Assembly (NCBI RefSeq): GCF_000165425.1 | Contig: NW_001799166.1 | Coordinates: 188,459-252,458 of the forward strand | Direction: 5' to 3' | Source of the DNA: Paramecium tetraurelia | Taxonomy: Eukaryota; Ciliophora; Oligohymenophorea; Peniculida; Parameciidae | DNA: 64,000 bases | In this document: positions 26,681 to 38,488 of the stretch, in pieces | How the letters are laid out: each line of letters starts with the position of its first letter | How positions within the stretch are numbered: position 1 is the stretch's first letter | Notes under the pieces: model-generated | What the model saw: the letters and a program-made list of their open reading frames with translations, nothing else | Databases searched by the model: none | Told to the model about the DNA's origin: nothing | Translations under genes and position numbers: made by a program

Positions 26681-26773
26681 TCTTAATTTGTTGATATTTT
26701 AGAAATGAGTAGTCTCTATAACTTTTGCAGTATTAATGTTAGTAATTATATAAAATATATGCAATAGACTTAT

Positions 26774-27450
26774 TCAACTAAGATATTTTTATTATTCTAA
26801 GACGTAGGTATGTTGCTTGATTCTTTATTGAGATTCAACTAAATAGAAATGCAACTCTTCTATATTCTGCTCCTTTTAGCTTTTGATATTAAATGTGTCA
26901 TTCTTATTTTTTGGAACTGTCACTAAATCAGTAAGAATAGATTATTTTATTTGTTGATTGTTTTCACCCATTTGTTGAAGCAAATCGCCTAAAAAATTAA
27001 TGCGATTGACTCTTTCTATTTTTTCAATACTATTGTTTTATTTTGTCGTTACTTAGATTGCAATAAATTTTAGCTTGATTATTGGGCTACACTATTTACT
27101 ATATCCTGAGGATGATAGTTTTTAACTCTAAACGATGGACTTTTTCTAAATTATGCAGAGACAAAGGATTATTACTAGTTCTAATTTAAGTTTCAATAAT
27201 TAGTACCTTGATTAGTTGGCCAACATAAGGTTATATCTAAGAATCAAAAGATATCTAATTATACTTCGTATAATTGCATTTTGCCTTGATTTGGAGTTGG
27301 ATTGTTGCTTTGTTAAGTTGAACATCTGTAGTGAGTAGCTGAATGCAACCTTGTTCCTTGAGAACTCTTTGCTCTATTTTAATCAGCTGCGTTTTTTCTG
27401 TTCTCATGCTTATTCGAGTGCGGAATGTGACGGATAGCACAGACGTTCAT
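26774..27450 (-). CDS. Gln/Asn-rich protein with coiled C-terminus, unknown
   Basis: Four exons (introns 27030-27052, 27181-27206, 27237-27264) give 199 residues. Start MNVCAIRHIPHSNKHENRKN. The first half is basic and disordered-looking; the second half is helical, for example NIEKIERVNRINFLGDLLQQ and QNIEELHFYLVESQQRIKQH. It shares small features with the next minus-strand gene (KSPSFRVKNY here, KSPSFRMKNYRH there, and an EELHFYLVE / EEVHFFQVE element). The two may therefore be tandem paralogues. Family unknown. Confidence 0.7.
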
Positions 27451-27483
27451 TTTAATTTATTTATATATATAAGTAGATGAAAT

Positions 27484-28167
27484 TCATTTTTTTAACTTCT
27501 TCTCAATGTTCTCTAACCATTTTTTGTACTTTTGTTGCATTTCCACTTAAAAAAAATGAACTTCTTCCAGATTGGCATCTTTGTTGTCTTCCAATATAGT
27601 TTGATCAATATTATATTTTGGAACAGAAGTTGTTTAACTAGATGAAGAAGGAGTTGCGACTATCTTCTTTATTGGTTATGTGTGTCTAATTTGCTACTAT
27701 TCATCGTCAGTACCAAGTTGATATTAAAGTAATTCCATCGCACTCACTCTCTATTTGAAAGCCTGCCTTAAGATTCACATAACATATTCTTACAGAACTT
27801 TAAAAATTGGTCTGTCTCCTTATATCATCTCTTGCTCCTGGAGTTATATGACGATAATTCTTCATCCTAAATGAAGGGCTCTTTCGCAACTGTGTTGAAT
27901 TCATTGATGAATCTGTTGGTTTAGACTATTCATCATCGAAAATTACATTACCTTATCCTCAAAAACGTCTAAATTGCATCTCTCAAAATTAGTTGGTGTG
28001 TGCTAAATCTAAAGAAAACCTACTTTGTAAGAAGGAGTGATTTATGATGAATTGAGATCAGAGTCCAACCTCCTTTTTGGTTAAATTTTAGGTCCCACAC
28101 TCCCATTTCTCAATTGTACACGATTTATCTAACAATACGGGTTCATCTTAGTCAATCCTGTACTCAT
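27484..28167 (-). CDS. Disordered/coiled protein, probable paralogue of neighbour
   Basis: Four exons (introns 27763-27793, 27926-27951, 28003-28023) give 201 residues. Start MSTGLTKMNPYCQINRVQLR. A Ser-rich basic region contains KSPSFRMKNYRH. The C-terminus has EEVHFFQVEMQQKYKKWLE, matching elements in the adjacent gene at 26774. The 31-nt intron ends CAG instead of TAG. The 21-nt intron at 28003 is a multiple of three without TGA, so retention would not be detected by nonsense surveillance. Family not recognised. Confidence 0.7.
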
Positions 28168-28666
28168 TTGTATTAATATATATAAATAATTATATAATTT
28201 TATTGTCAGATAATTTGATTATCTATCTTCCTCATTGTTCTACTATTGCACCTTTATACAAAAATAACAAGGTTCTACCAATAAATCCATTTACATATTT
28301 TATGTTTATTAAGTATTGCTTAAAAGTTAGAAATTCAAATCATCATCCAGAGATATTCTATTCCTACCTAAATTTAATACGATAACCATGTTGAAAGTGA
28401 CTTTAAATCTCTCGGGCTATCAATTTGTTGTTTAAAATTTAAGATTGTAAGATTGGATGGAACAAAACTAGAGAAATTTTAGCAAATAATCTATTTTTCA
28501 TTACAATTCAAAAAATTATTATAATTCAATATTAATTTATGATATTCAAAATCCTTTATATTTGATCAAACCTTAATTTATTCAATACTTCAACTGTTGT
28601 AAATTAACCAAGGCTGAATTTTAAATCATAAGTGACCAATCTCTTCAATCAATAGTTATAAATGTA
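28168..28666. other. intergenic, no clear gene
   Basis: About 500 bp between divergent genes. A 60-codon plus frame at 28203 looks like low-complexity chance sequence. Nothing else recognised. Confidence 0.4.
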
Positions 28667-28962
28667 ATGTGTTATTCATAAATTTAGGCCATCTTGAAAA
28701 GAGCTAAAAATAAGAGGAAAACAATCAGTCCATCATTGAAATTTTTGAAATAGATTGATTTAATTCATTCCAGAATGATGACCATTAAAGCTAAATTTTT
28801 TATTTTAAAACAGTAAGAAAGTCAAAGAAATAAATTAATTTAATCGCTCACAACTTTTTTAGGAATGAAAATAAAGGACCAGAAACCAATGAAATAGAGG
28901 TCAGAGATTCATCATTGATGATTTTATGTCAAATCTCATAGAAAATAAACAGCCAACTTTGA
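28667..28962 (+). CDS. Possible small gene with a 50-nt intron
   Basis: ATG at 28667 opens MCYSQIQAILKRAKNKRKTI and reads on for 48 codons. A GTAAG...TTTTTTTAG segment at 28813-28862 (50 nt) joins in phase to NENKGPETNEIEVRDSSLMI, which ends KINSQL. The product would have 81 residues. The protein quality on both sides supports splicing, but 50 nt is long for this genome. Unknown function. Confidence 0.4.
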
Positions 28963-29020
28963 TCATGAAATTTAATATTCGATTAGCGCATTATAATAAG
29001 ATTTGTTTTTTTTTAATTGA

Positions 29021-29860
29021 ATGAATAATTTGCATATAAAATAAGAAGATCAACAAGCCTTGCGTAATATACAAATACCCAAATAAATCTCTATGTTCCC
29101 AAGTCAATAGTATTTTTCACAATATTATAGTCCAACTATGATTTATTTCCATCAAGAACACATGATAATTCAAAAATTCTTGAAGGCTTTGCACAATCTA
29201 CAGGTTGCTTAAGGCTAATTACACAATTCTCCTAAATATCCGTTTGTGATTTAAGTTTCGAATAATCAAATTTTGGTATATCCTATCTCAAAATAGGTTC
29301 ATTTGGGAAGAATATAATTAGATATAAGTAACAAGTTTGGACATATCTTTTCTCCTTAAAGCTACTATGTTCCATAGTATGCTTAAGTTATTTCTTAATA
29401 CCCAAAGCTAAAACTTCACATTCAAAAGAAAAGATAGGTAAGATTAATGTAGGATTAGAAGGACACAAAGAATATTCCAAAGAATTACTGTAAAAGCATT
29501 ATAACTTTTGCATGTAAGAATCAATAGAACCTTTGCATCAGAATTCTAAAAGATCAAGTGAAAGTTGTGAAATTTATAAATAAGATTTCTCAATATAAGA
29601 AATAGTTACTAAACATAAGGGTTTTCAGTGCTTTATTGTAAAGATCTGAAGATCCCGAGGAAGAAGAGTATAGACTAGCATTCAGAATAATTAGGTATCA
29701 TAGTAAAAGTATCAGTAGTTAAATTTTTATTAAGAAATAGGCCATAAATTATATATTTAATTCAAAAATTGCTCAGCACAACTGGCATATGAAATATAGA
29801 TAAAAAATATATAAGGGTATCAAAGATCCTAATAGATTTTCTCACATTAAGAATTTATGA
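29021..29860 (+). CDS. Unknown basic protein, 279 residues
   Basis: One uninterrupted frame from ATG 29021 (MNNLHIKQEDQQALRNIQIP) to TGA 29858-29860. A Gln/Tyr/Pro-rich first part is followed by a basic helical part (for example HIQKKRQVRLMQDQKD and SEDPEEEEYRLAFRIIRYHS). A 21-nt GTA...TAG segment at about 29438-29458 is a multiple of three without TGA and could be a silent intron. No domain or motif recognised; length without TGA argues for coding. Confidence 0.55.
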
Positions 29861-29929
29861 AGTGAATAATCAATGAACTTCTATAATTATTAATATTATA
29901 ATATACATAAATCCAAATATATTCATAAA

Positions 29930-30250
29930 ATGTTCTCTACCAAGCGAAACCATTCTGTGTCTCTTTCTATTAAACAATAAGTTGAGGAAAGACAAAAAAA
30001 ATGAGATTTTAAAGATTAAAAAGGAGAAAAAATAGTAAGAATATTGAAAATAAAGTTATAGTAGTGGAATTTAGAAATAAGAGGATTGAAGGAGTCAAAA
30101 GGAATTCTCAATAATAGAAGAACTAGCTTTACGAGCACAGTATGGAGCAAAACAAATGTATTGCCCATTCAACAGACATTATATAGTTATATTACTAAAT
30201 ATTTATTCAGTAGCTTAAGTATTAATACATTTAAAAATTATAGTGTTCAA
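29930..30250 (+). CDS. Probable small gene, exon structure unresolved
   Basis: ATG 29930 opens MFSTKRNHSVSLSIKQQVEE. Downstream, two frames look coding: EELALRAQYGAKQMYCPFNR and RRTSFTSTVWSKTNVLPIQQ, around 30,100-30,180. Short introns must connect them but no unique solution was found. Function unknown. Confidence 0.35.
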
Positions 30251-30369
30251 ATTTGAAAAGAGATACATTATACAAATCATTTACACTATATTATAAAATT
30301 TAATTTTTATTATTGAAATCTATTATATGGATCTTCTTTATAATAGGCTGAAATATAATCTTAATTTTT

Positions 30370-30620
30370 ATATTTCATTTAAGACTTAACCTTTGTTTAA
30401 GTATTGAAGAAGCCTCATAACTTATCCATCATATAACTTTATTGCTCATATTTACTAGATATATATAATCTGTAAGCATTTTTACAATGTTTTTAATGAA
30501 TAACTACTTTACGTTCAATATTTCTTGCTGTCTGAACATATTATAGATTTTCATAGTAAGCTTGATATTAATTAATCGTTGATGCACCATGTACTTTAGA
30601 GAAATATTATTTTTTTGATA
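30370..30620 (-). CDS. Probable small gene on minus strand, partial model
   Basis: A minus-strand frame reads ASTINQYQAYYENLQYVQTA, then RNIERKVVIHQKHCKNAYRL and YISSKYEQQSYMMDKL. This is convincing protein composition. The start exon was not found. The end may use a 31-nt intron leading to a short LSLK tail. A different minus frame from ATG 30713 overlaps and is probably a shadow. Confidence 0.35.
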
Positions 30621-30676
30621 TGTAAGGTTAGGCAGAATTTCAAAAAAAATAGAAATCATATACAAACAATCATAAA

Positions 30677-31632
30677 ATGAATAAAGAGCTAATAGAGGAG
30701 AAATTTTTATCATATTCTTAATTATTGAAATTGGAAATGTTTTTTAAGACAATTAATAATTATTCATTTTGGCTCAATATGGAAACGCAGATGATTAAAA
30801 AAATAAAAATGAGGAAGAGATTGCAATTTAAACAATGCCAATCTTAGACATATGTGAATCATTAATAGAATATCAAAGTTATATTTAGGATAATATTTTA
30901 TTCTCACAAAATATCAAATATATGAATCGAATACTTATTGTTAATTAACAATTTTAATAAGGAATAACAGATAAGTAGTTAAATAAATTAAAGAACATGA
31001 TATCAAAATAAAGAATAAAAATGGACTTTAATTTTGACAATTAAGCACACCAAATTTTTAAATATTAATTTAAAAATTTTGAGAGGTTCTAATAGGGTTA
31101 AATGAACCAAAACTGAATTATTAATAAACCAATACAAACTTAAATGAGCGATGACAAAAAAAGGTTAGCTAAATAGTTGTTGTCGAACTTTGAATTGAAG
31201 TTTAGATGACTAAGACTATGGAATACTTAATAGGGCAAATAGAATAGAAATTTCCAATTAATCTCTCTTATGTATTAAAGGCAACAATAAATTGTAAGAA
31301 TCTTTAAGAAATTTGGAACTAAGATGGAAACAATATCGCTTAAGTACATTAAAATTAAATAATTAGAAGAGCTTATTAATAGAAGAGAATTAAGTAATTA
31401 ATTGATGGTGATTGAAATATTTAATTTTATTTGATTATCAGTTGAAGAGAAATTTATTAACAACTACAACTATGAATATTATTATATTAGGCAAACGTTT
31501 AATGAAAATTCATTATTTCGATATGCTTAATTAATGGAAATGCTTCGCAAATTAATAAAAATTATAAAATTAATTTTATTAGAATATATACTTAAAATTT
31601 AAGAACAATTGAATTAGTATAAAACATGTTGA
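30677..31632 (+). CDS. Probable gene or two genes, helical protein, start unresolved
   Basis: Coding-like stretches in order: MNKELIEEKFLSYSQLLKLE from ATG 30677; QYGNADDQKNKNEEEIAIQ through KLKNMISKQRIKMDF (about 30,775-31,116, frame without its own ATG); MSDDKKRLAKQLLSNFELKF (31144); and MTKTMEYLIGQIEQKFPINL (31206). The last continues through a 34-nt intron (31408-31441) to VEEKFINNYNYEYYY and ends YKTC at 31632. The final two-exon unit alone gives 130 residues. How the earlier pieces join is not clear. Confidence 0.4.
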
Positions 31633-31741
31633 ATTTGAGAGTTGTTTTCTATTATTCATTTAGTGATATATGCTTACGTCATTCCTATTTAAAGTAATTT
31701 TAAAAAGATGTGAAAATATACTCTAAATATATTATTAATTA

Positions 31742-32518
31742 ATGGGATTATGTGAAAGTAAGGAGACAGAGCATATGAGTTCACGTAGAATTGATAGTTT
31801 CATTAAATCTTCTCATTCTTATAATAATTTAATAAGTTAAGATACACATCAAGGAGGCAGTCTTCCTTATAAATATGAGACTGTGATAATACAGGATAAT
31901 TTGAAAACAATCGCCGAAGAGAGTATTATACAATAAGAACGATAAATTCAATACTAATCTACAGCGCCATCTCCATAAGCTTCGATTGAGATGAAGCAGG
32001 TGTCTCAGTAGAGTCCATTGATGCTACAAAATCCATCTGGAACTTGGAATTTATAGACACACGCTATAAAACATGGAGGATTGTATGAGGTATCGGTAGG
32101 AAAGGATTGCATTGGAATGTACGAAGAATGGGAATTCATTTTGAATAAAGATGGTCCAATAAACAATTCGGATAGATTTGTGGTAATTCAAAATCCATAT
32201 AAATATCTAGTTACGTCATATATTGACTCAGACTTTGTTGGTAGCTGAAGAGACTTTGTAAGGAGACTATAAAGTGGGTTCTATAGCTAGCAAGACTATG
32301 AGAGATGAAGCAATGTGGTAGATAGAAATAGGCACAGATACTCTATATGAGAACACTTTTGTTAGTAAATTAATTATGCTATGGTAGAATTACGTCATGG
32401 AAAGTCTAAGTTATATTTATCTAGAACAAATGAAAATGGTTCGATGGAGAATCATCGTAAAGTGGCACTTACTAATTTTGATCCAATTAATAGTTTTTGG
32501 TTAGTCAAATTAAAATGA
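31742..32518 (+). CDS. MIR-domain-like soluble protein with N-myristoylation-type start
   Basis: Three exons (introns 32183-32210, 32365-32387) give 241 residues. It begins MGLCESKE, with Gly2 and Cys4, typical of dual lipidation. The first 100 residues are Ser/Gln-rich; the rest has beta-trefoil-like repeats of MIR character: LRHILTQTLLVAEETLQGDY and VKLRHGKSKLYLSRTNENG, then NSFWLVKLK at the end. Family knowledge: MIR domains occur in IP3/ryanodine receptors and O-mannosyltransferases. No membrane segment is seen, so this is a lone MIR-like protein. Only 11 bp separate its stop from the convergent UXT-like gene. Confidence 0.75.
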
Positions 32519-32529
32519 TACTTAAAAAA

Positions 32530-32966
32530 TCACTTAAATTATAACAAAATCTCTTCAACTTAATCAATATATTGTTGGATACTAAGAATAGATTTTTTCT
32601 GTTCTTCAATTTTGTTTTGAAGAATTTGGATTTGTTTAGCAGTGATTTTCTCGGCTTCTGAGAAATTCAATTCAACAAAGACATTCATTCCCACATCGAG
32701 TGTAATCATTAATGGATTTACTCTATTCATTAGACTAGTGTTTGTTACAATTCAACATCTAGGAATGTATTGGCACCAACATTCATTTTCATTTGTGATT
32801 AGCCTGAATTGTTTTTAATGTATTCTATGACTAGTTGGTAATCTTCTTGTTTGTGTTCTAATTATTAGAGTTTCTGCAAGGCTTTTTCCATGTCAACTCT
32901 GAGTTTTTTGTGGAAAGTCTAATATTTGGCAATTTGTTCTTCATCTAATTATACAAATTCACTCAT
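32530..32966 (-). CDS. UXT-like prefoldin-family chaperone subunit
   Basis: Two exons (intron 32723-32748) give 136 residues, the usual size for UXT. Two long coiled-coil arms flank a short beta hairpin region. The hairpin sequence MKMNVGANTFLDVELVNP followed by LDVGMNVFVELNFSEAEKI matches the UXT pattern of VDLGCNFFVD and ALGYGFFLELTLAEA. Family knowledge: alpha-type prefoldin in the R2TP/URI co-chaperone complex. It is head-to-head with nephrocystin-4, with 15 bp between start codons. Confidence 0.85.
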
Positions 32967-32981
32967 TTAAATTAAAATAAA
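32967..32981. promoter_or_regulatory. 15-bp bidirectional start region
   Basis: Fifteen base pairs separate the UXT-like ATG (32966, minus) and the nephrocystin-4 ATG (32982, plus). Transcripts must be nearly leaderless or overlap. Confidence 0.6.
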
Positions 32982-35900
32982 ATGTCTGATATATTGGATG
33001 ATGAATAAGCATATTTGAAGAGATGGTATAAGTTTGCTAAAATTCACAAAACTATCCCACCTCCTAAGAAGGATACTCATCTTGAATCTCTTTGTTATAG
33101 AATCAAAATCAGAGACATCTGTAACATTCCAACCAAAAAGGAAGTATAGTAGTCAATAAGAATACTCTTAAATTTATACAATTCAACCTCTAAGGAGTTT
33201 TTTGGTAGAACCTACGAATCTCCATTTCTGGAACTGATCTACTCTCAAGCAAATTAATAATTGGAACACCCAGAGGTTTTCTGTTATTTTCATTTGCGTC
33301 AAATTGAATCTATATAAGTTGCTGTTGAGATCGTCTTATTTGGTAATAATAATCTAAACATTTAGAGAAAAAGGATTAAGTTATATAAAATAGATAGATA
33401 GTTGGTTGGTGTTTGGGGGATATTGGTCAAGAAATGAAATACACTCTAAAACGAGGATCCTCTCGATTCTTAATCAGTAATCAATCTAATTCGGAAACAG
33501 TTGGACAGACAATGTGGGTGGAAGTCGTTGAGAATAAGGAATTTACTTAAATTAAGAATTTGATTCCAGAGGGTTGTCTTTGTGGATATGGAGATGAAGT
33601 ATTAGGAGTTCATGGATATCAAATAATCTCACAATTGGCTCTGACCTAGGAATAAATTGCATATGTCACTTCCATTGAAATATTGGTCCCAACTTCAGTT
33701 GATCTTTTGATATAAGAGTACCTCAAGAAGTATAAGGAAGTCAAGTATAAAGATGATGGACCAAACGAAGTCCATTTTCTGGCTAAGAGATTGGTATTCA
33801 CATTTCACAATGGATGGAATTACACTAATACAAGAGGATTAAATAACTTTATAACTTTGGAAGAATCCTCTTTCTAGAAAAGTATAGATAACTAGAAGAT
33901 TGATTATAAAAAGCTCACTTTCAAGGGTGCTCTAGATGTAAATGGAATATATTAAGAACCTAAATTGGGAGTCTTCATCATCTAATTAGAATATGATGTT
34001 GAATTTATGGTTACAAATCTTGGTAAATAAAGAACCACTGTTTTGTGCGGTTGGTTACCATTAGTACCTAAATCTACTTTTGAAGAGGAATTCATTATTG
34101 GTCCAGGAAGGTCTCTTAGTAACTAAGTGTTAGTCGATCTTAGTGATATTAAATACCCAATCACCATTTCTGGAAAGATAAACTTTGGATCCATTCAAAC
34201 TCAACATCTACCTGGACCCATGATTAATCAATAGGTTTATTAACCTATGGATGCTCCGAGTTTGGTCAAATTACCTGAATAAGGAGGTGGTTAATAACTA
34301 GGAATGGATGATGACTAAAGAAAAATCAAGCAGTTAGAAAATACTTTAAAATGTATACAATTATTATTTCACATTTATAGAACTTTAATAAGATAGACAA
34401 GTGAGTGCAACCAATTTGGCTATGGATTTTGAAAATAAACTTAAAATTGATAAATAAAGAGAATAAGAATATTAGAAGATGGTCGAAACTATTAAGAAGC
34501 AACATGAAGAGGAAATTTAAAAGATTCTAGAATAATATGAAGATCTAAAGAAGATGATGACAGATATTAATCAAACTCAATAATAATATTTAACAAAAGC
34601 ATAACCAACTTCAGCATCTTTATTAGGACAATAGTAGGTTTTATAAGATTAAAAGGAATTAGAAAAATGGAGAATCATAGAATCTATGACATCAGTTCCG
34701 AGGAAAACATTTTACAAAACTCAATAGCAGGATCTAATGGTTGAAGCCTAATTTGGAGGCTAGGCATTATCTAGAGGAGATATAGCATTCCTCAGTTAGA
34801 ATGGAGTGAGAGAATTGTTTATTCAACATACAGATTACGTTGAAAATGATGAAATTAAATAAAAATCACTGCAATATGAATTGGCTGATCATAGATAGGC
34901 TATCACTGTGTTCATTTAATTACTCTCATTTAAACCAAGAATCACCATGAAATCTAAAGATCTAGAACCCACTGTCTATCACTATTCAGAAGAGTCGAGA
35001 ATCCCAAGTAGATTATTTATGATAGTCAATTTTTATGATTTCCCAGAATATGTCACAGAACCATTAATTTATGAGAATGGATTTGATAGATCTTCTTATA
35101 CAAGATGTTTGGAACAATCTATCCCTTTTCTTTTGATCAGAGAACAATTTCTTAAAACAGGAGCATCCTATAAAGAACCTGTATTTAAATTTGAAGTTGA
35201 ACCTTCTTCAATCGGATATCCTAAAGCCTATAAGTATTTTTGTGAGTATTTATTTAACAAATGCGTAACAATTGAAATTTGGGATTATGATTCCATGATG
35301 ATTTTTGGAACCATAAGGCTTCCTTTAAGATAATTATTAAGGTAAGGATAAGATGCATCAGTTGTCATGAGGAAGGCTGATATCATTGATAAAGAGTTTA
35401 AGAAGATCAAAGGAGAGTTACAAGTCTTAATTAAGTGTGTTGGTAAAGAGGATAGAGTGACTGAGGTTTTGGATAATAATAGTCAGATGAAGAGAAAAGT
35501 AATATCGACTAAAAAAGTCGAGCCTTTGCATATTTTAGAGGATGAAGAGAAGGAAATAATTAAGTAGGATCCTAATGAAAGGATTAAGGAGAGAATCAAA
35601 AGAATAAGAAGATAAGAAGTTCCCAATGGTACAAATAGTACTAAGACACTTATGGAAATAACTAAGAGGAAGGATTTGTCTAAGAATGCTTTTGTTCATT
35701 CTGTCATTTAAAGTCATTTGAGTGATGAAAAGGTGATACACCCATTCTTTGGGAAGGTAGAAATAGTTGAACTTGAATTCAGAAATCCATATGCGACTGG
35801 ATAGAACTTTGTAATCTGCATAGATGATTAGGAGATGAAATGTTCTGGTATTTAAGAAATTCACTTAATTCATCAACCAGTAGAATGGAAATACTATGTA

Positions 35901-37104
35901 GATTTGTACAATCATTCAAAACCTTAGGAATTCAATATGATATAAGCCAATCAGAATAACTTTACTATGTTTCTAACTGCTAAGGAAAAAGTGGTGCTTC
36001 TGTTTAAATATTAGACTTTTAGGGAGGTTAATCAAGAATATACTGAATTGTAAAAGACTGAAGAACTCTTTACCATTAAAGGCAAATAGTTCCTCACTTA
36101 ATACAGTTATCCAAGACAAGTTGCTGTGTTTATCAATACAATCGAAGGATAATGTGTTGGAGGAATGAGAGTCAAAATATTTCCTCATAGTAACACCATA
36201 GATCATGTTTACAGATTTTATGAAAGAGATAATCGATAAGTATCTATTCAATTCCCTGCATTATATGGATACACAGTACCAGCACCAGACAAGAAACCTA
36301 TTTTATTTTGCAATAATGAACAACTAGTGGTTGAATGGGCTAATGATTTTGAAATCAGAATTAGTTTACGTATGCCTGAAGTGAATAAATAGTCAGTCTT
36401 CTACATCTTGGCGTATCAAGACACTTATTTCAAAGAATTAATAGCTAATTGGCAAATTAAACTCACGAGTTTAGCTGGGTATTTCTATTTATTAATTTTA
36501 GAATTGGGATTGAAGTACCTTTAGGTTAAGTTTAAAATACAAAGTTAACTGTTCATGTTGAGATTTCAAGATAGGTGAAATTTTACTCATCTCATCCTAT
36601 ATGTGTTTGGTTTCCATAACCCTACGATTAGTTGGTTAATTTGATTCCAGGGAAAATCAACATTGCTAATCTGTGTGTGAGATTATTCACTGAGTAGATT
36701 CACAAGGTTATGGTTACTTGTGTAGATGAATAATCTCATGAATTAGTCAGAGGATGGATTTTAAATATTTCACCTACTGTTCCTCCTATTAGTTAAGTGT
36801 TTGACATCCAGGCTCCCAGAGATCAAATGAAGACTTACATTGTTAAATATGCTAATAAATAAAATAATGAAGTCCTTTTAATTTTTAAATCATCCAATAC
36901 ACAAATATTAAAAGTAACAATTTACTTAAGTTATAGCTTGTTGAAACCAGATATTTATTCAAGGCTTAATAGATACAAGATATTACATTATAAATTCACA
37001 GAGTGGGTGAAATGGATAAAGCAGAAGTTAAAGTGTTTATTGGTGATGAAGATAGATCAAGAGATACATTTGATTGTTTGTTATTCAGAATCGCCTATAT
37101 TTGA
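32982..37104 (+). CDS. NPHP4: Nephrocystin-4 orthologue (ciliary transition zone)
   Basis: Five exons (introns 33343-33365, 34353-34380, 36479-36501, 36914-36936) give 1341 residues, near the 1426 of the human protein. Recognisable parts: SKEFFGRTYESP in the N-terminal C2-like region; a coiled coil around residues 440-520 (ENKLKIDKQREQEYQKMVET); the SRGDIAFLSQNGVRELFI block; and a C-terminal series of MSP/ASH-like beta domains ending EVKVFIGDEDRSRDTF. Family knowledge: NPHP4 works with NPHP1 and RPGRIP1 at the transition zone of cilia. The region just after the first intron (33,366-33,440) reads less like the family and might hide one more small intron. Confidence 0.9.
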
Positions 37105-37557
37105 TTATAGAAATTTATTAACCCAAGAATTATTATTTAAATTTATCAAAATATACTATAATGTTTAATATAATTTGGGATTAGGCTTTTTATAAAAGAA
37201 TTTTATATTTCAAAATGATTATTCTTTTTCAATTATTGAAATCAATATAACTGTAATTCCCTTAAAAGATTTTTAATTTAGATTATATTCTACAACATTT
37301 AGTATTATTAGGATAATACTATTAAAACATTCACTTATACTTGTAATTCTGCTCCTTAAATATGTCATATATTTATTTATTCTATTTTCTCAATTGTATT
37401 AAGAATGAATACTATATACATATATATTTAAGAGAGTATCACATTGAGTTTAACAAATTTAGTGGATTGTAATAAGGGAGAAGATTTTGTCATATTAGTG
37501 TCAGTCTGTACTTGATGTACCAGCTTTCTTTACATAATTAATTATTTTTAATTCATA
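37105..37557. other. intergenic between convergent genes
   Basis: About 450 bp, AT-rich, with many TGA on both strands. No gene or RNA recognised. Confidence 0.5.
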
Positions 37558-38270
37558 TCAGAGATCATCATATCTACGAATAACTTCATATCCTTCCATT
37601 ACAGCGTTGATGTATCTTTCATATTTCTTGAGCATATCCTCATATAATTTCATGTTTTCTAATCGTTATTCTTTGGATTATAATTTTTATTGTATATAGT
37701 TAGTATCATCATCAAGTAGTGCTGTTCTCATTTGTAAATCTTTAACTTCAAGTATGATATCCATGGACTTTTCCATGCAATCACTCAGGCGTTTCTTACA
37801 GTTTCTGATTTCCTCGTACTCTTCAAAAGAAATGGGGGGTTTATTTTTGATTGGTTGAGTAGGAGAGAGTCGATTGCAAATTTGGAGGACATGGCAAAGG
37901 AGTACTCCTTCTTCGTCACGTTGGTTGAAGAGTTGAACTATGTGCATTCGATAATGGGGAACATCAAGACAGGTGGTAGTGCTGCAAACGATGTAGGAGA
38001 CTTTGGGACAGTGTTTTGGGAGTGGAGTTTAAAAATTCATTTTTTTCCATTTGAACACTTTTTTTGAATTATCTTTTAGCCTTGGAAATCCTAAATTCCT
38101 TAGGGATGCTTTTCTTAAAAAATAGAGATAACCATCTATAAAAATGAATTTAAATTTGATTTACTTTTGGGTTCATAATAAATGTCTTCTGGATGTTCAT
38201 CAAACATAGGGATAGAATGATCTCTTCCATTCATCAATAAATCTTCATATTCATCACCTAACATAGACAT
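37558..38270 (-). CDS. Unknown protein with C-terminal coiled coil
   Basis: Two exons (intron 38136-38164, 29 nt) give 227 residues. Start MSMLGDEYEDLLMNGRDHSI. The middle is Cys/His-containing and compact (PKHCPKVSYIVCSTTTCLD), followed by a Glu/Lys coiled coil (for example QQKLQSKEQRLENMKLYEDM). Without the intron the second exon alone would still be open from ATG 38040, but the splice restores a better acidic N-terminus. No family recognised. Confidence 0.7.
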
Positions 38271-38488
38271 CTTGTATAAAAGGTACCATTCAGCCAACGA
38301 TAGTGATAAGGGGGTAATGCATACTAGGTACTATCCATAATTAATTAAATGATTAAACACATTATAATTATCTTACTTCATCCATTCTTTACTTCAATTT
38401 TCAAAAATTAATTTATTATAATTAAATGAATATTAAGAAGTAGTTTATATGTTTTTAAGATAATTTTGGTCCAAATAATATATATTTA

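Noticed and set aside
35535-36251. Minus-strand frames opposite nephrocystin-4
   Set aside because: Antisense shadows of a well supported coding exon.
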